From positions 1-28,330 of IMG/VR virus record IMGVR_UViG_3300017917_001321: 28,330 nt of DNA, one strand, 5' to 3'. The notes beneath the pieces are model-generated. The model searched no databases, was not told where the DNA came from, and worked only from the letters and a program-made list of their open reading frames with translations. Shown here in pieces: positions 6,687 through 14,698 of this stretch. The position numbers were made by a program, and so were the translations under genes. The stretch comes from a virus. The first letter of the stretch is position 1. Each line of letters starts with the position of its first letter.

Positions 6687-7184
6687 TTACTTTTGTGGTT
6701 TGCTTTGCTCAAGAAGTTGTTTTAACAAACTATTTCTATCAACTACCACTGCATGACCATCTATTGGTGCTGAGGAGCTTTCTTTTTGAGCAGTTTGATC
6801 TAATCGCATTTTCTTCAACTGTAAATCAATCATTCGTAATTTTTTATCTATTTTAGCTTGTTTAGCAGTGATAGCATGACCCAATAATACACCGGCAGTT
6901 TGTAGTATTTGTCCACTGAATCTAGCTTCTACGTTCATCCCTAAGTTCATTAAGTCCTCAAACTTGTCCTTGGCCATATCAGATAGCTCATCTAATTCTA
7001 GATCTGCATGATCTAAATCACTTACCTGCGGTAAAGCCTGATCAATACGATCTATAATGTCTTTGGCAGATTCCAACTCTTGCTTTCTTTGGTCCAGCAG
7101 ATTATTGATATCAACTGGCCTAGACTCTAGCGGCTCAGGTGCAGATTCCGGTAAATCAAACAATTCTTCAAGTTTTTTTGTCAT
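6687..7184 (-). CDS. 16: Small terminase subunit gp16 (TerS)
   Basis: The size (165 aa; T4 gp16 is 164), the all-helical composition and the position between gp4 and the terL cluster fit gp16, which recognises phage DNA and stimulates the TerL motor as a ring oligomer. The central segment, about residues 70-135 (KFEDLMNLGMNVEARF, then QILQTAGVLLGHAITAKQAK, then KKLRMIDLQLKKM), corresponds to the coiled helical oligomerisation core. The N-terminus is acidic and starts with an LEELFDLPES peptide, as in T4 gp16 (LLDISDLPG). Assignment rests on length, helical pattern and context, since gp16 is poorly conserved. The ATG has no Shine-Dalgarno and the late octamer AATAAATA is only 5 nt upstream, so the mRNA may be leaderless. 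Confidence 0.75.
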   Translation of the reverse strand: MTKKLEELFDLPESAPEPLESRPVDINNLLDQRKQELESAKDIIDRIDQALPQVSDLDHADLELDELSDMAKDKFEDLMNLGMNVEARFSGQILQTAGVLLGHAITAKQAKIDKKLRMIDLQLKKMRLDQTAQKESSSAPIDGHAVVVDRNSLLKQLLEQSKPQK

Positions 7185-7189
7185 ATGGA

Positions 7190-7197
7190 TATTTATT
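7190..7197 (-). promoter_or_regulatory. Late promoter (AATAAATA) abutting gp16 start
   Basis: AATAAATA is followed by TCCAT and the gp16 ATG, and it overlaps the gp4 stop codon. With the T4 spacing (octamer at -13 to -6) the start of transcription would be the A of the ATG. Confidence 0.6.
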
Positions 7198-7627
7198 TAC
7201 TGCGAATGTTAGTGAAGATATCTTGTTCTGTGACTACTCTAAACTTGATTCCTTGTTGTTTACACCAATCATGTGCAGCTTCCCACTTTGCTATGTTCAA
7301 TGCTAAACTTGCTCGATCCCTTACACTGCGAGCACTTTCCATTCTTGCTTCTCTTGTTGGTTTAACTTCTATTACTTCTGCATGTTGCTGTTGGTTCTTA
7401 TCAACATAAACTATCATAAAATCTGGCACATATACTGTTTTCTTTCCAGTAAAAGGATTACGATAAGGAATCATAAATGGTTCGCTTGCCCATTGAAGTA
7501 TATTAGGATTATTGTCACAAAAAAGCATAAATGTAAATTCCCAACTACTTCTATAGGTGGGTTCCCTTTTGCCTGCATACTTGGCACGATTCTTTATTGT
7601 GTATTTGCCAGTTGCGTATTTGGCCAT
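7193..7627 (-). CDS. 4: Head completion protein gp4 (TnsA-like nuclease fold)
   Basis: Gp4 (also called gp50/gp4 in T4) acts after DNA packaging to complete the head before tail joining. This 144-aa protein has the family pattern YRSSWEFTFMLFCDNNPNI, then EPFMIPYRNPFTGK, then VPDFMIVYVDK and EVIEVKPTRE. The conserved E in SSWEF, D in PDF and E.K in IEVKP form an E-D-ExK nuclease-type arrangement like the TnsA N-terminal domain. The start chosen is ATG 7627, which overlaps the preceding stop as TAATG; an in-frame TTG at 7639 is less likely. It is coupled to the lectin-like tail gene upstream and followed by gp16. Confidence 0.9.
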   Translation of the reverse strand: MAKYATGKYTIKNRAKYAGKREPTYRSSWEFTFMLFCDNNPNILQWASEPFMIPYRNPFTGKKTVYVPDFMIVYVDKNQQQHAEVIEVKPTREARMESARSVRDRASLALNIAKWEAAHDWCKQQGIKFRVVTEQDIFTNIRSK

Positions 7628-8733
7628 TATCTTAACCAAATGATATAATCAATTATATTGTTATATTCCGATGCACTGTCTGATTCGTAGTAATATATGT
7701 ATCTACCAGTTTCTAACTGCGTTGAGTCATATTGGAAAAAGGCAGTAGAATCTAAAGTTACTATTCCTTGAAATTGAGCAGGCCAAATACTCGAGCTAGC
7801 TTTTTTGTATAATCTTATTAGGTCGCTGCTGGTTTCTCTACCGTTGCCCAATGCCCAACCATAGCTGCTAAAATTATTACCAAGGTCGAAATCATTCTCA
7901 GTAAACGTAACAACCATGTTATTAGTGGGATTGCCACCTCCCCATTCAGGACTGGGTGCGTCGGCAGCAAAGTATCCATCTTGCCCGCCTACACAGTTGA
8001 ATTGAACTCTATTGATTCGTATTCCAGTCAACTTTACATTGGGCCCTAGATCCCATCTTAATCCTTTTAGAATACCATTTCTAGGATTGGACGCAACGAA
8101 TCCGCCTGTTGCAGTTACCTGGTAATCTTTTGTAATTAAATTAATAGCAGAGTTTCTATACTGTTTTACTAGGTCGTTATCAAACCTCATCCACCCTCCG
8201 ACATTACCGCCCGACTCACTACCATTCATGTCGCAATATACCTGCATTACTGTGTTGTTAGCACCCCTTATCCAATAATATCCGTTAGTATTTGTACCTG
8301 TTAAAAACTTGATTGATCTTGCGTTGTTGGCTGCACGATCCGGACTACTACCATCTGCATAAGAAGTTAAAGGTGGGGAAATCATTCTTTGAATGAAACG
8401 ATTGTTCCGACTTGGAAGATGAACACCAAGCTGGCTAGTGCCAATTCTATTAAAGTTTAAAAAGGTAGAAGTAAAACGATTTCGTTCATCAATGTTCATG
8501 TTACGCATTTGGTCAATGATAGTAAGAGGGTCTACGCCCTGTGCCAATGCTGTATACACAACAGAACTTGCTAACACTTTAGCTGATTCAAGTTCACCTG
8601 TTTGATTTTCAAAGAAAGCAATTATTGCCGAATCAGTATTAGACGAAATAGTGTACGTTGGTTTGTAAAAATTATTGAGAAAGTTATCACCGGTATTATT
8701 ATTACCAGATGTTGAAGTTAAATTGTTAGCCAT
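7627..8733 (-). CDS. Tail protein with C-terminal fibrinogen/intelectin-like domain
   Basis: The N-terminal ~105 residues (from NDS-type TDSAIIAFFENQTGELESAK through LAQGVDPLTIIDQMR to FLNFNRIGTSQLGV) resemble a helical domain I recall from small structural proteins encoded next to tail tube genes in marine T4-like phages. After a linker (RAANNARSIKFLTG), residues about 140-368 resemble the fibrinogen-C / intelectin type of lectin fold: GYYWIRG, MQVYCDMNG and GGWMRFDN correspond to the usual G.YWI, .QVYC.M and GGWT elements. Such domains bind glycans, so it may be a host-recognition or decoration protein at the tail (inference). The ATG overlaps the end of the 543-aa gene by 8 bases, and its stop overlaps gp4, so the three form one operon. 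The Shine-Dalgarno is weak. Confidence 0.75.
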   Translation of the reverse strand: MANNLTSTSGNNNTGDNFLNNFYKPTYTISSNTDSAIIAFFENQTGELESAKVLASSVVYTALAQGVDPLTIIDQMRNMNIDERNRFTSTFLNFNRIGTSQLGVHLPSRNNRFIQRMISPPLTSYADGSSPDRAANNARSIKFLTGTNTNGYYWIRGANNTVMQVYCDMNGSESGGNVGGWMRFDNDLVKQYRNSAINLITKDYQVTATGGFVASNPRNGILKGLRWDLGPNVKLTGIRINRVQFNCVGGQDGYFAADAPSPEWGGGNPTNNMVVTFTENDFDLGNNFSSYGWALGNGRETSSDLIRLYKKASSSIWPAQFQGIVTLDSTAFFQYDSTQLETGRYIYYYESDSASEYNNIIDYIIWLR

Positions 8734-10357
8734 TTATAGCATTTCTTTCTATAATTGCAGAATTTATTTTACTTTGAGTTTGAGTTATCTCAGTACGTAA
8801 ACTAGTTAACCTAGCCTCGCTGGCCTGTTTATCTGCTATTGCTACTGATATCTGCTGTAATATGCCATCTATTATATCTTGACTAGTGCCAGCATTTCTC
8901 GCTATTGCTAATTTGTTATTCAAATTGCTGATAACTACAGTTAAACTGGCAATTTGTTTTTGCTCGTTAGCAGCAGTTTGCGATAAAGATCGTAATTGTT
9001 TATCTAAAGTAGTGATATTTTGATTAATGTTTATCCGCTGTTGCTGAATATCAATCAAGCGTTGATTAGTATCTTTTAACAAAATTGTATTATCATTTGC
9101 CTTGAGTAAACTACTAGGGGCCGAGGCAGGAATCGCAGTTCCCGGAACGGTAGGGAATCGTGGATCGTAGTTGTTATTAACTTGTGACTTTGTGGCTTGA
9201 GTAATAGGAGTTTGTTGATACTTGTTAGAACTGGTTCTTGAATTTAACAGAACGGCAGCACCAGTAAGTGCTAACACCGAACCAACATCATTTATACTTG
9301 GGCCCTCTGAAGCGTTGGGTAATGTCCTATTAGATATAATATTATATCCATTGTTGTTTGATGATCTCATTGATTGAGTAATCAATCCTGTGATTGCGTT
9401 AGTAGCACTTACTGTAAAGGATTGTCTAATCTCATTTAATGCTGCTTTTTTAATATTGACACCTTTGAACGAATTTCTAGCAGTTGCAAATTTAAAAATG
9501 GCACTGAGATAATTGCCTCTTCCTATGTCGGTGATAATACTTGATGCCGTATTAATTAAGCCACCGGCTCCAAAAATGGTTCTTCGTGATCCAATCCTGT
9601 TTAGTGGTGATCTTGTTCTGTCATAATGTAATGTGGCGAATCCTTTGACTTCGCCACTATCTACATAACCTTGATTATAAAAGACACCTTCATAATTTAC
9701 CGACATATCGTGAGTCATACCGGCTGATTCTTGTCCCTCATAATCATGCTTAGGATGTCTAAAATTTGTTATGATAGGATTTACTAACAGGTATTCGCTG
9801 AATTGGTTATGAGTTAGACTATAAATTCGTATGGCCTGTAAATATTTGTAGTCGGGTATGTCTGATCTTAGTTTAAATCCAAAATCATAAGGGCTGTTTG
9901 GTACATACTTATAGTCCTGCCTATGTACTTCAATAGGATTTAATGTATCTGCGTAATAATAACTGTAGTAATCAAACCAAAAGTTTCTTATTAGGTTAAC
10001 ACTATCGTCCCTAAAAGTTATATTGACTTGATCATACTTAATTTTGCTTTGCACAATATTAGGTCTATTGTAGGCATTATAGCTTTTATAATCTATTGAA
10101 AATTTTGGAAGTTCTACATCTTTCACCATCATCCCAATTTCAGCCGATCTAGTAGAATCAAGCAAAATAGGGTTAGCAGCATAAGGATTAAGATCGAAGA
10201 ATACATGAAATAGATAACCAGATTTTGGGATTAAACTAAAATCATTACCCACAAACAATTCGCTTGCGTGTTTATAGTCACGAAGAAAATCAGTGCTTAC
10301 TGCACCTTTAAAGGCAGCTCGCATAAAACTCATTGCATCTGAAAAGATTGAAGCCAT
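8726..10357 (-). CDS. Tail-tube-fold protein with C-terminal coiled coil (gp48/gp54-like)
   Basis: The N-terminal ~250 residues look like the tail tube / baseplate hub-tube fold. GYLFHVFFDLNP is followed by MVKDVELPKFSIDYKSYNAY, then IKYDQVNITFRDD and RNFWFDYYSYYYAD, the pattern of T4 gp19-related tube initiators gp48 and gp54. The middle is low-complexity Ser/Asn/Thr/Gln. Residues about 430-543 form a predicted coiled coil (NQRLIDIQQQRININQ, LDKQLRSLSQTAANEQKQIA, KQASEARLTSLRTEITQTQ). A tube-like head with a long coiled coil could cap or initiate the tube, or contact the tape measure (inference). It follows gp19 across a terminator and has its own late octamer AATAAATA only 4 nt from the ATG, with no Shine-Dalgarno. 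T4 gp48 and gp54 are 364 and 320 aa, so this is longer. Confidence 0.75.
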   Translation of the reverse strand: MASIFSDAMSFMRAAFKGAVSTDFLRDYKHASELFVGNDFSLIPKSGYLFHVFFDLNPYAANPILLDSTRSAEIGMMVKDVELPKFSIDYKSYNAYNRPNIVQSKIKYDQVNITFRDDSVNLIRNFWFDYYSYYYADTLNPIEVHRQDYKYVPNSPYDFGFKLRSDIPDYKYLQAIRIYSLTHNQFSEYLLVNPIITNFRHPKHDYEGQESAGMTHDMSVNYEGVFYNQGYVDSGEVKGFATLHYDRTRSPLNRIGSRRTIFGAGGLINTASSIITDIGRGNYLSAIFKFATARNSFKGVNIKKAALNEIRQSFTVSATNAITGLITQSMRSSNNNGYNIISNRTLPNASEGPSINDVGSVLALTGAAVLLNSRTSSNKYQQTPITQATKSQVNNNYDPRFPTVPGTAIPASAPSSLLKANDNTILLKDTNQRLIDIQQQRININQNITTLDKQLRSLSQTAANEQKQIASLTVVISNLNNKLAIARNAGTSQDIIDGILQQISVAIADKQASEARLTSLRTEITQTQSKINSAIIERNAING

Positions 10358-10361
10358 ATAG

Positions 10362-10369
10362 TATTTATT
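10362..10369 (-). promoter_or_regulatory. Late promoter (AATAAATA) abutting the 543-aa gene
   Basis: AATAAATA is followed by CTAT and the ATG at 10357, just after the terminator of the gp19 unit. T4 spacing would place the transcription start at the initiation codon, giving a leaderless mRNA. Confidence 0.65.
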
Positions 10370-10373
10370 AATG

Positions 10374-10400
10374 AAAAAAGGGGAACAAGTCCCCTTTTTT
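10374..10400 (-). terminator. Rho-independent terminator after tail tube gene
   Basis: GGGGA, a 5-nt loop and TCCCC are flanked by A6 and T6, so the hairpin can work on either strand; on the minus strand it ends the gp18-gp19 unit 17 bases after the gp19 stop. It separates gp19 from the late promoter of the next gene. Confidence 0.85.
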
Positions 10401-10416
10401 GTATATAAAAGTTACA

Positions 10417-11046
10417 TTAACCAGTAACAGTCTGTTCAATAGCACGACCAACAAATCTACCAATACCGGCAGCAGTACCACCAGAATCTGTCTGGATAGC
10501 GTTGTCAAATCGTAGGCTTAATTGAATCTGTACCGGATCACTGTTGGCATAGTTTACTTCATTATAATTTGCTTCACGAATATAGCAACCGTACAGCTCC
10601 CAACGCTCTAACACAGTTGGTTCAAATACACCGTTACCACCATCTAACATTTCACATTTGGTTGTAAACTTGTAGGCAATACCAGCAGAAGCACTAGCTT
10701 GTTCGTAGAAATCAAACTGCTTTTGCATCTGTTCGCCGATTAGTCGACTAACGTTGTTCTGAGCATCATCACGTAACGTGATAGAGCAATCACTCCATTC
10801 ATGTTTACCAGCTAAACGAACCACACTGTTATAAACATGAATATCAGTATTCGAAAAACTTACTGTAGGACGATTAAAACTTACAACTTGTTTTGTCATC
10901 TCTACTAAATCGGCATTGCTTACACCTAATCCTTCAAAGATGATTCGAAAACGATATTGTAATTTAGGCATCAATAGGCCTTGTGTACTTGCACTCTGGT
11001 TAGTTGGCAAAGGTACTGTGAATCTTGTTAATGAGGCAACTGCCAT
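10417..11046 (-). CDS. 19: Tail tube protein gp19
   Basis: Gp19 hexamers stack inside the sheath to form the tube through which DNA passes. The 209-aa sequence shows the T4-like tube pattern: PKLQYRFRIIFEGLG near residue 27, VSFNRPTVSFSNTDIHVYN, EWSDCSITLRDDAQN, and the C-terminal RWELYGCYIREANYNEVNYA followed by VQIQLSLRFDNA. Length is close to the 163-210 aa of the family. It lies directly after sheath gp18 as in T4. The ATG has an AGGAGA Shine-Dalgarno. A weak late-like octamer (CGTAAATA, 11070-11077) and a GC-rich hairpin (11086-11113) lie between it and gp18, which could let tube be made in excess of sheath. The unit ends at the terminator at 10374-10400. Confidence 0.95.
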   Translation of the reverse strand: MAVASLTRFTVPLPTNQSASTQGLLMPKLQYRFRIIFEGLGVSNADLVEMTKQVVSFNRPTVSFSNTDIHVYNSVVRLAGKHEWSDCSITLRDDAQNNVSRLIGEQMQKQFDFYEQASASAGIAYKFTTKCEMLDGGNGVFEPTVLERWELYGCYIREANYNEVNYANSDPVQIQLSLRFDNAIQTDSGGTAAGIGRFVGRAIEQTVTG

Positions 11047-11069
11047 TTTAATCTCCTAGTCTACACTAA

Positions 11070-11077
11070 TATTTACG
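11070..11077 (-). promoter_or_regulatory. Weak late-promoter-like octamer before gp19
   Basis: CGTAAATA lies 23 nt before the gp19 ATG; it matches the T4 late octamer at the last six positions only. The leader would hold the strong AGGAGA site. Confidence 0.35.
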
Positions 11078-11085
11078 TCTTTTTT

Positions 11086-11113
11086 GGCTGGGTCAACTCC
11101 AAGCTACCCAGCC
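11086..11113 (-). repeat. Inverted repeat between gp18 and gp19
   Basis: GGCTGGGT and ACCCAGCC form a perfect 8-bp GC-rich stem with a 12-nt loop, 14 bases after the gp18 stop. On the minus strand it is followed by A6, not U, so it is not a standard intrinsic terminator; it could stabilise or mark a processing point in the gp18-gp19 mRNA. Confidence 0.6.
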
Positions 11114-11127
11114 ATTATCTACATAGT

Positions 11128-14100
11128 TTATGCTGTCTCTGTTGTTACTGAAGCCCCAGAAATGCTTCCTGGATTCTTGAGTCTAATCGGGATATAGATA
11201 AATTCTACTGCCTTCATTGGCTCAATAGCGACATCAACATAGAGTTCATTACGTGCTATTCTGTCACTGGTATTGTTTGTTTCATCACAAACCACCAAGT
11301 AATCATATACACCACGTTTAGCAACTAAATCGTTAAGCACACCATCAATAGCTGTCTTGATCTGATCTCTGGTAATTTTATCATTTGGTTCAAAAATGAA
11401 CTGGTTAGCGATACCAGTCATTATTGTTCTTAGATAACTTACCAAACGTGCCACATTTACTCGATCTAGACTACTACCAGCATTACTGATAGCTGAATTG
11501 CGAGTCTTTTGACCGTAAGCAACAATACCTACACCATTTAGTAGTGTGATTGGGTTAATACGATTATCGTACAGAGTATCACGTAGAGCATTATTGATGC
11601 CAGTACGCATAAACACACCAGTGTCAGGATCAATGTACCCAATAGCATTAGCATTATCGATTAGACCACGACGTGTGCCTGCTGGTGCAAACCATGGATA
11701 GGCAACTTGATCATTATACAAGAATGTACGCAACATCATGTGGCTGGCTGGAACAACAATATCATTTCCTGTCAAGTCATTCGTTAATGCACTTGGATAA
11801 TACACTGCCAAATAAGGACTTGCAGTTGTAAGTTCGTTATCCTCATAATTGATAATTGCTGATGCACTGTTTGGTAACTGCATTGCTGTGTCACCGATAA
11901 CAAAACCTGTTTGGCCTCTGTCATTATTTAAAGCAATCAAGTTCGGAATAAGTTCCGGGTACCCAGGGGCAGCAAGCAAATTATAATTATATCCTTCTTC
12001 ACGCAAATCTGTATTACCATCAACAGCAGCTCTAAGTGCTGCCACTACTTCATTACGCTGCGAATGACGTCCCATTTTTGGTTCGCCATTTGTTTTGTAA
12101 CCAATTTCTGTTACCCATGTTGATGTTTGAGCTGGTAATGTGCTAGCAGCTCCTGGCACTGTTGGTAAACTTGGGAAAGCAGAATTGTTAAAGTAGTTAT
12201 TAACAAATTTCTTAACTGTGTAACCACTACGACGAGTGTTGAACAACAAAGTTCCACGTGGATAAAGTCTGTAGTCAGGTGCATCTTGATCAATATAGTT
12301 TGATGTTAGCATGGCAGCCACAGGAGGTAATGTGTCAGTAACAGGATCAACTGTTCCTGTCATATCCCAACGTGCGTCAGCAAACACAATGCCATTTTGA
12401 CTCAAACGATCAGCATTATTGATTAGGTTCCAAACCCTAGAAGTTTTATCAAATCTGTATAGTCTAGGATAATTTTCTAAGTCACTAGAATCTAACCATA
12501 AATCACCGCTTTGTAATGCTCCACCACCTTGCTGTACAGTAGGTTCACTAGCACTGACAATAACTCCTAAAGGATCGGTCAATGTTAGGTTATAACCTCT
12601 TGAATCAGATGTTAGAACACGATAGCCTCTCCAACCCGAATCGTCATTGATCATGATGTCAACTGTGGCAGGATCACTATAATACCATAGTTTACCATCT
12701 GGTGGGTTAGCTGCTGGAGCACTGGTGCTATGAACGTATAATTCAGAATCGCTCCAATTGGTTAAATTTATATCGCCAACCGTTCCACCTATGTTCATAA
12801 CTACACCAAGAGTAGAACTAGTAAACCCTGCAGTAGTTAACGGAGTTCCTGAGACATTGTTAAGAGATATTATACCACCACTTCTGTGTATGATGCTAAT
12901 TTTTCCTGTAGATTCTACCACAGCACTTACATTAGGAATATTTTGGTCTAAAATAGCCTGTACAAATGCTTTTTGGTTTGCAAAAGTATCAGATCCAATG
13001 ACACCAATAGTACAAGTTCTTGTAATTGCCGAACCATCTAATTGGCTTACTTTAATGGTAAATGTGTTACCAGTTGTCATGGTCATTGTAGAATTAGCAC
13101 CAGTAACTTTGGTTTGGCCTTTGGATTTTTGGGTGTAAACTTTGAAACCAACTAAACCATTGTTCATTGGTACTTGCATAGTGAAAACGCTGCCAACATC
13201 GATGTTCAAACCACCACCAGCACGATCTAGATCGTAAATTGCATCATAAGCATTGGCGTAAACCTTGTTTGCTAGAGTCAACCAACTATTGGCTGTAGCG
13301 TTGTATCTTTTGTATTTGATGTTAACACCGTTGTTAGTGCTTGTGTTCTTCATCCATACGCTGCCGCTAGGTCTAGCAGAACCACCATTTAGGTATTCTT
13401 CTTTACGCCATTTTGGCGGATTATTGTTGGAAGCATGAACCACTGCTGCCTTTTGGAAGGTGTAGGATGCTTGATGCCATTTCTGATTAGATACACTCCA
13501 ATTCCAACTTACACCAATACTAGAAACATTTCCAGTGTGGGGGTGATCAATATTGGCCGGTAAAGCAGGTGGTAACCCAAAAAATCCTAGGTTCTGTAAA
13601 GGACTATTGATACCATCTATAATACGAATTTTACCATCAGGAGCAGATAAATTACCATCTGAAGCAGCTTGAGCATTGGCAAAAAACTGTAGAAGATCGC
13701 CTGTATTTACTGTGGTTCTTACACCAGGTACTGTACTGCTTAACCAAGTATTCAATAATGAGCTAAGGCTAGTAATACTTGTTATAGAGGATCCACTTAC
13801 AGTATAGACATTTGCATTGATATTAAATGTGCTACCAACAGCGATATTACCAAGACCATCAAGTCCGGCACTGATTGTGGTTTTAGTAGACACTGCCAAT
13901 GGAACATTTTCTATCCAGGTGGCACTACCGTTACCGATGTTTACCCATTGTGCCGACCCTGCTGACGATCCTTGTGTTTTGTAAAAAATGTAGTTTTTAT
14001 CAGTTAATGTTACTACAGCATAATCGCCAACAGTACCTTCAGTTGATAAAGGAACATAATTAGGCGAACCTGTAGTTTTGTCTGTATCACTTATAATCAA

Positions 14101-14589
14101 AGGTGTTTTACGAACAAATGGGTCTTGCCCCGATGGAGTATTGGCATCAAACTCATATATGCCCCATGTAGATTCAGCAGTGTCTAACCAATTAGTTCCA
14201 TTAGGCACAAAACCACGAGGTCTTACTGTGCTACCAATTAATTGTTTAGTGTCAATATCTGCACGTACTACCCATACTCTGTTACCAAGTCCCAAGGCAC
14301 TGTACGCTGCCATTAGACCATATTCGTTGAGCTCGTCACCGTGTAACGGCGTATCGCTTGAACTACGTCTAAATTTAGGAGCACCAAATAAACTTGTAAG
14401 CTCGCGTTGGCTTGTTATACCATAAATTTGACCTGCTTTGGCTTTTGTAGTGGCCTCTGCGGTTACGCCATTTATTGTTTTGTCTTGTTCGGTAGCTACC
14501 ACTACAAACGGCACTGAGCCAATAGCTGTTGGCAAATATTGTGCTTCATCTGTAATTGTAACTTGTACACCTGGTGATACTAGTGCCAT
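11128..14589 (-). CDS. 18: Contractile tail sheath protein gp18 (enlarged)
   Basis: The N-terminus (MALVSPGVQVTITDEAQYLP, then TSLFGAPKF and ALGLGNRVWVVRA) and the C-terminal ~300 residues (YPWFAPAGTRRGLIDNANAI, NPITLLNGVGIVAYGQKT, LDRVNVARLVSYLRTIM, FEPND) are typical of T4-like tail sheath, which contracts to drive the tube into the cell. At 1153 aa it is far longer than T4 gp18 (659 aa). The extra length lies between residues about 125 and 800 and holds two related domains (about 236-336 and 496-590), plus repeated Trp-rich motifs of the form GxLW...YR.D.....W (near 408-438, 632-656, 694-722). These should form the exposed outer layer of the sheath. The ATG is preceded by AAAGGAAT, with a late octamer AATAAATA at 14632-14639. 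Confidence 0.95.
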   Translation of the reverse strand: MALVSPGVQVTITDEAQYLPTAIGSVPFVVVATEQDKTINGVTAEATTKAKAGQIYGITSQRELTSLFGAPKFRRSSSDTPLHGDELNEYGLMAAYSALGLGNRVWVVRADIDTKQLIGSTVRPRGFVPNGTNWLDTAESTWGIYEFDANTPSGQDPFVRKTPLIISDTDKTTGSPNYVPLSTEGTVGDYAVVTLTDKNYIFYKTQGSSAGSAQWVNIGNGSATWIENVPLAVSTKTTISAGLDGLGNIAVGSTFNINANVYTVSGSSITSITSLSSLLNTWLSSTVPGVRTTVNTGDLLQFFANAQAASDGNLSAPDGKIRIIDGINSPLQNLGFFGLPPALPANIDHPHTGNVSSIGVSWNWSVSNQKWHQASYTFQKAAVVHASNNNPPKWRKEEYLNGGSARPSGSVWMKNTSTNNGVNIKYKRYNATANSWLTLANKVYANAYDAIYDLDRAGGGLNIDVGSVFTMQVPMNNGLVGFKVYTQKSKGQTKVTGANSTMTMTTGNTFTIKVSQLDGSAITRTCTIGVIGSDTFANQKAFVQAILDQNIPNVSAVVESTGKISIIHRSGGIISLNNVSGTPLTTAGFTSSTLGVVMNIGGTVGDINLTNWSDSELYVHSTSAPAANPPDGKLWYYSDPATVDIMINDDSGWRGYRVLTSDSRGYNLTLTDPLGVIVSASEPTVQQGGGALQSGDLWLDSSDLENYPRLYRFDKTSRVWNLINNADRLSQNGIVFADARWDMTGTVDPVTDTLPPVAAMLTSNYIDQDAPDYRLYPRGTLLFNTRRSGYTVKKFVNNYFNNSAFPSLPTVPGAASTLPAQTSTWVTEIGYKTNGEPKMGRHSQRNEVVAALRAAVDGNTDLREEGYNYNLLAAPGYPELIPNLIALNNDRGQTGFVIGDTAMQLPNSASAIINYEDNELTTASPYLAVYYPSALTNDLTGNDIVVPASHMMLRTFLYNDQVAYPWFAPAGTRRGLIDNANAIGYIDPDTGVFMRTGINNALRDTLYDNRINPITLLNGVGIVAYGQKTRNSAISNAGSSLDRVNVARLVSYLRTIMTGIANQFIFEPNDKITRDQIKTAIDGVLNDLVAKRGVYDYLVVCDETNNTSDRIARNELYVDVAIEPMKAVEFIYIPIRLKNPGSISGASVTTETA

Positions 14590-14631
14590 AATCCATTCCT
14601 TTTAGAAGATAAGATATATTATCTGTTCAAA

Positions 14632-14639
14632 TATTTATT
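14632..14639 (-). promoter_or_regulatory. Late promoter (AATAAATA) for tail sheath
   Basis: AATAAATA lies 42 nt upstream of the gp18 ATG, giving a leader of about 37 nt with AAAGGAAT. It faces away from the plus-strand octamer at 14686, so 14590-14698 is a two-way late promoter region. Confidence 0.65.
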
Positions 14640-14667
14640 TTGAAAACACAAAAGAACCCATGTTTAC

Positions 14668-14687
14668 GGTCCTTTAATGGTCCTTTA
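14668..14687 (+). repeat. Direct repeat GGTCCTTTA next to late promoter
   Basis: GGTCCTTTA occurs at 14668-14676 and 14679-14687, 11 bp apart (about one helical turn). The second copy runs into TATAAATA. A protein-binding site is possible but unproven. Confidence 0.5.
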
Positions 14688-14693
14688 TAAATA
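14686..14693 (+). promoter_or_regulatory. Late promoter, exact TATAAATA, abutting zinc-finger gene
   Basis: An exact T4 late octamer is followed by TTAAT and the ATG at 14699. T4 spacing puts the transcription start on the A of the ATG. Confidence 0.7.
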
Positions 14694-14698
14694 TTAAT

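Noticed and set aside
11086-11113. Intrinsic terminator after the tail sheath gene
   Set aside because: The stem is good but is followed by A6 on the minus strand; the T6 lies on the wrong side for either direction.
12758-13138. Plus-strand open frames opposite the sheath and fibre genes
   Set aside because: They mirror Thr/Val/Gly-rich codons of the large structural genes, have no ribosome site and give hydrophobic low-complexity proteins.
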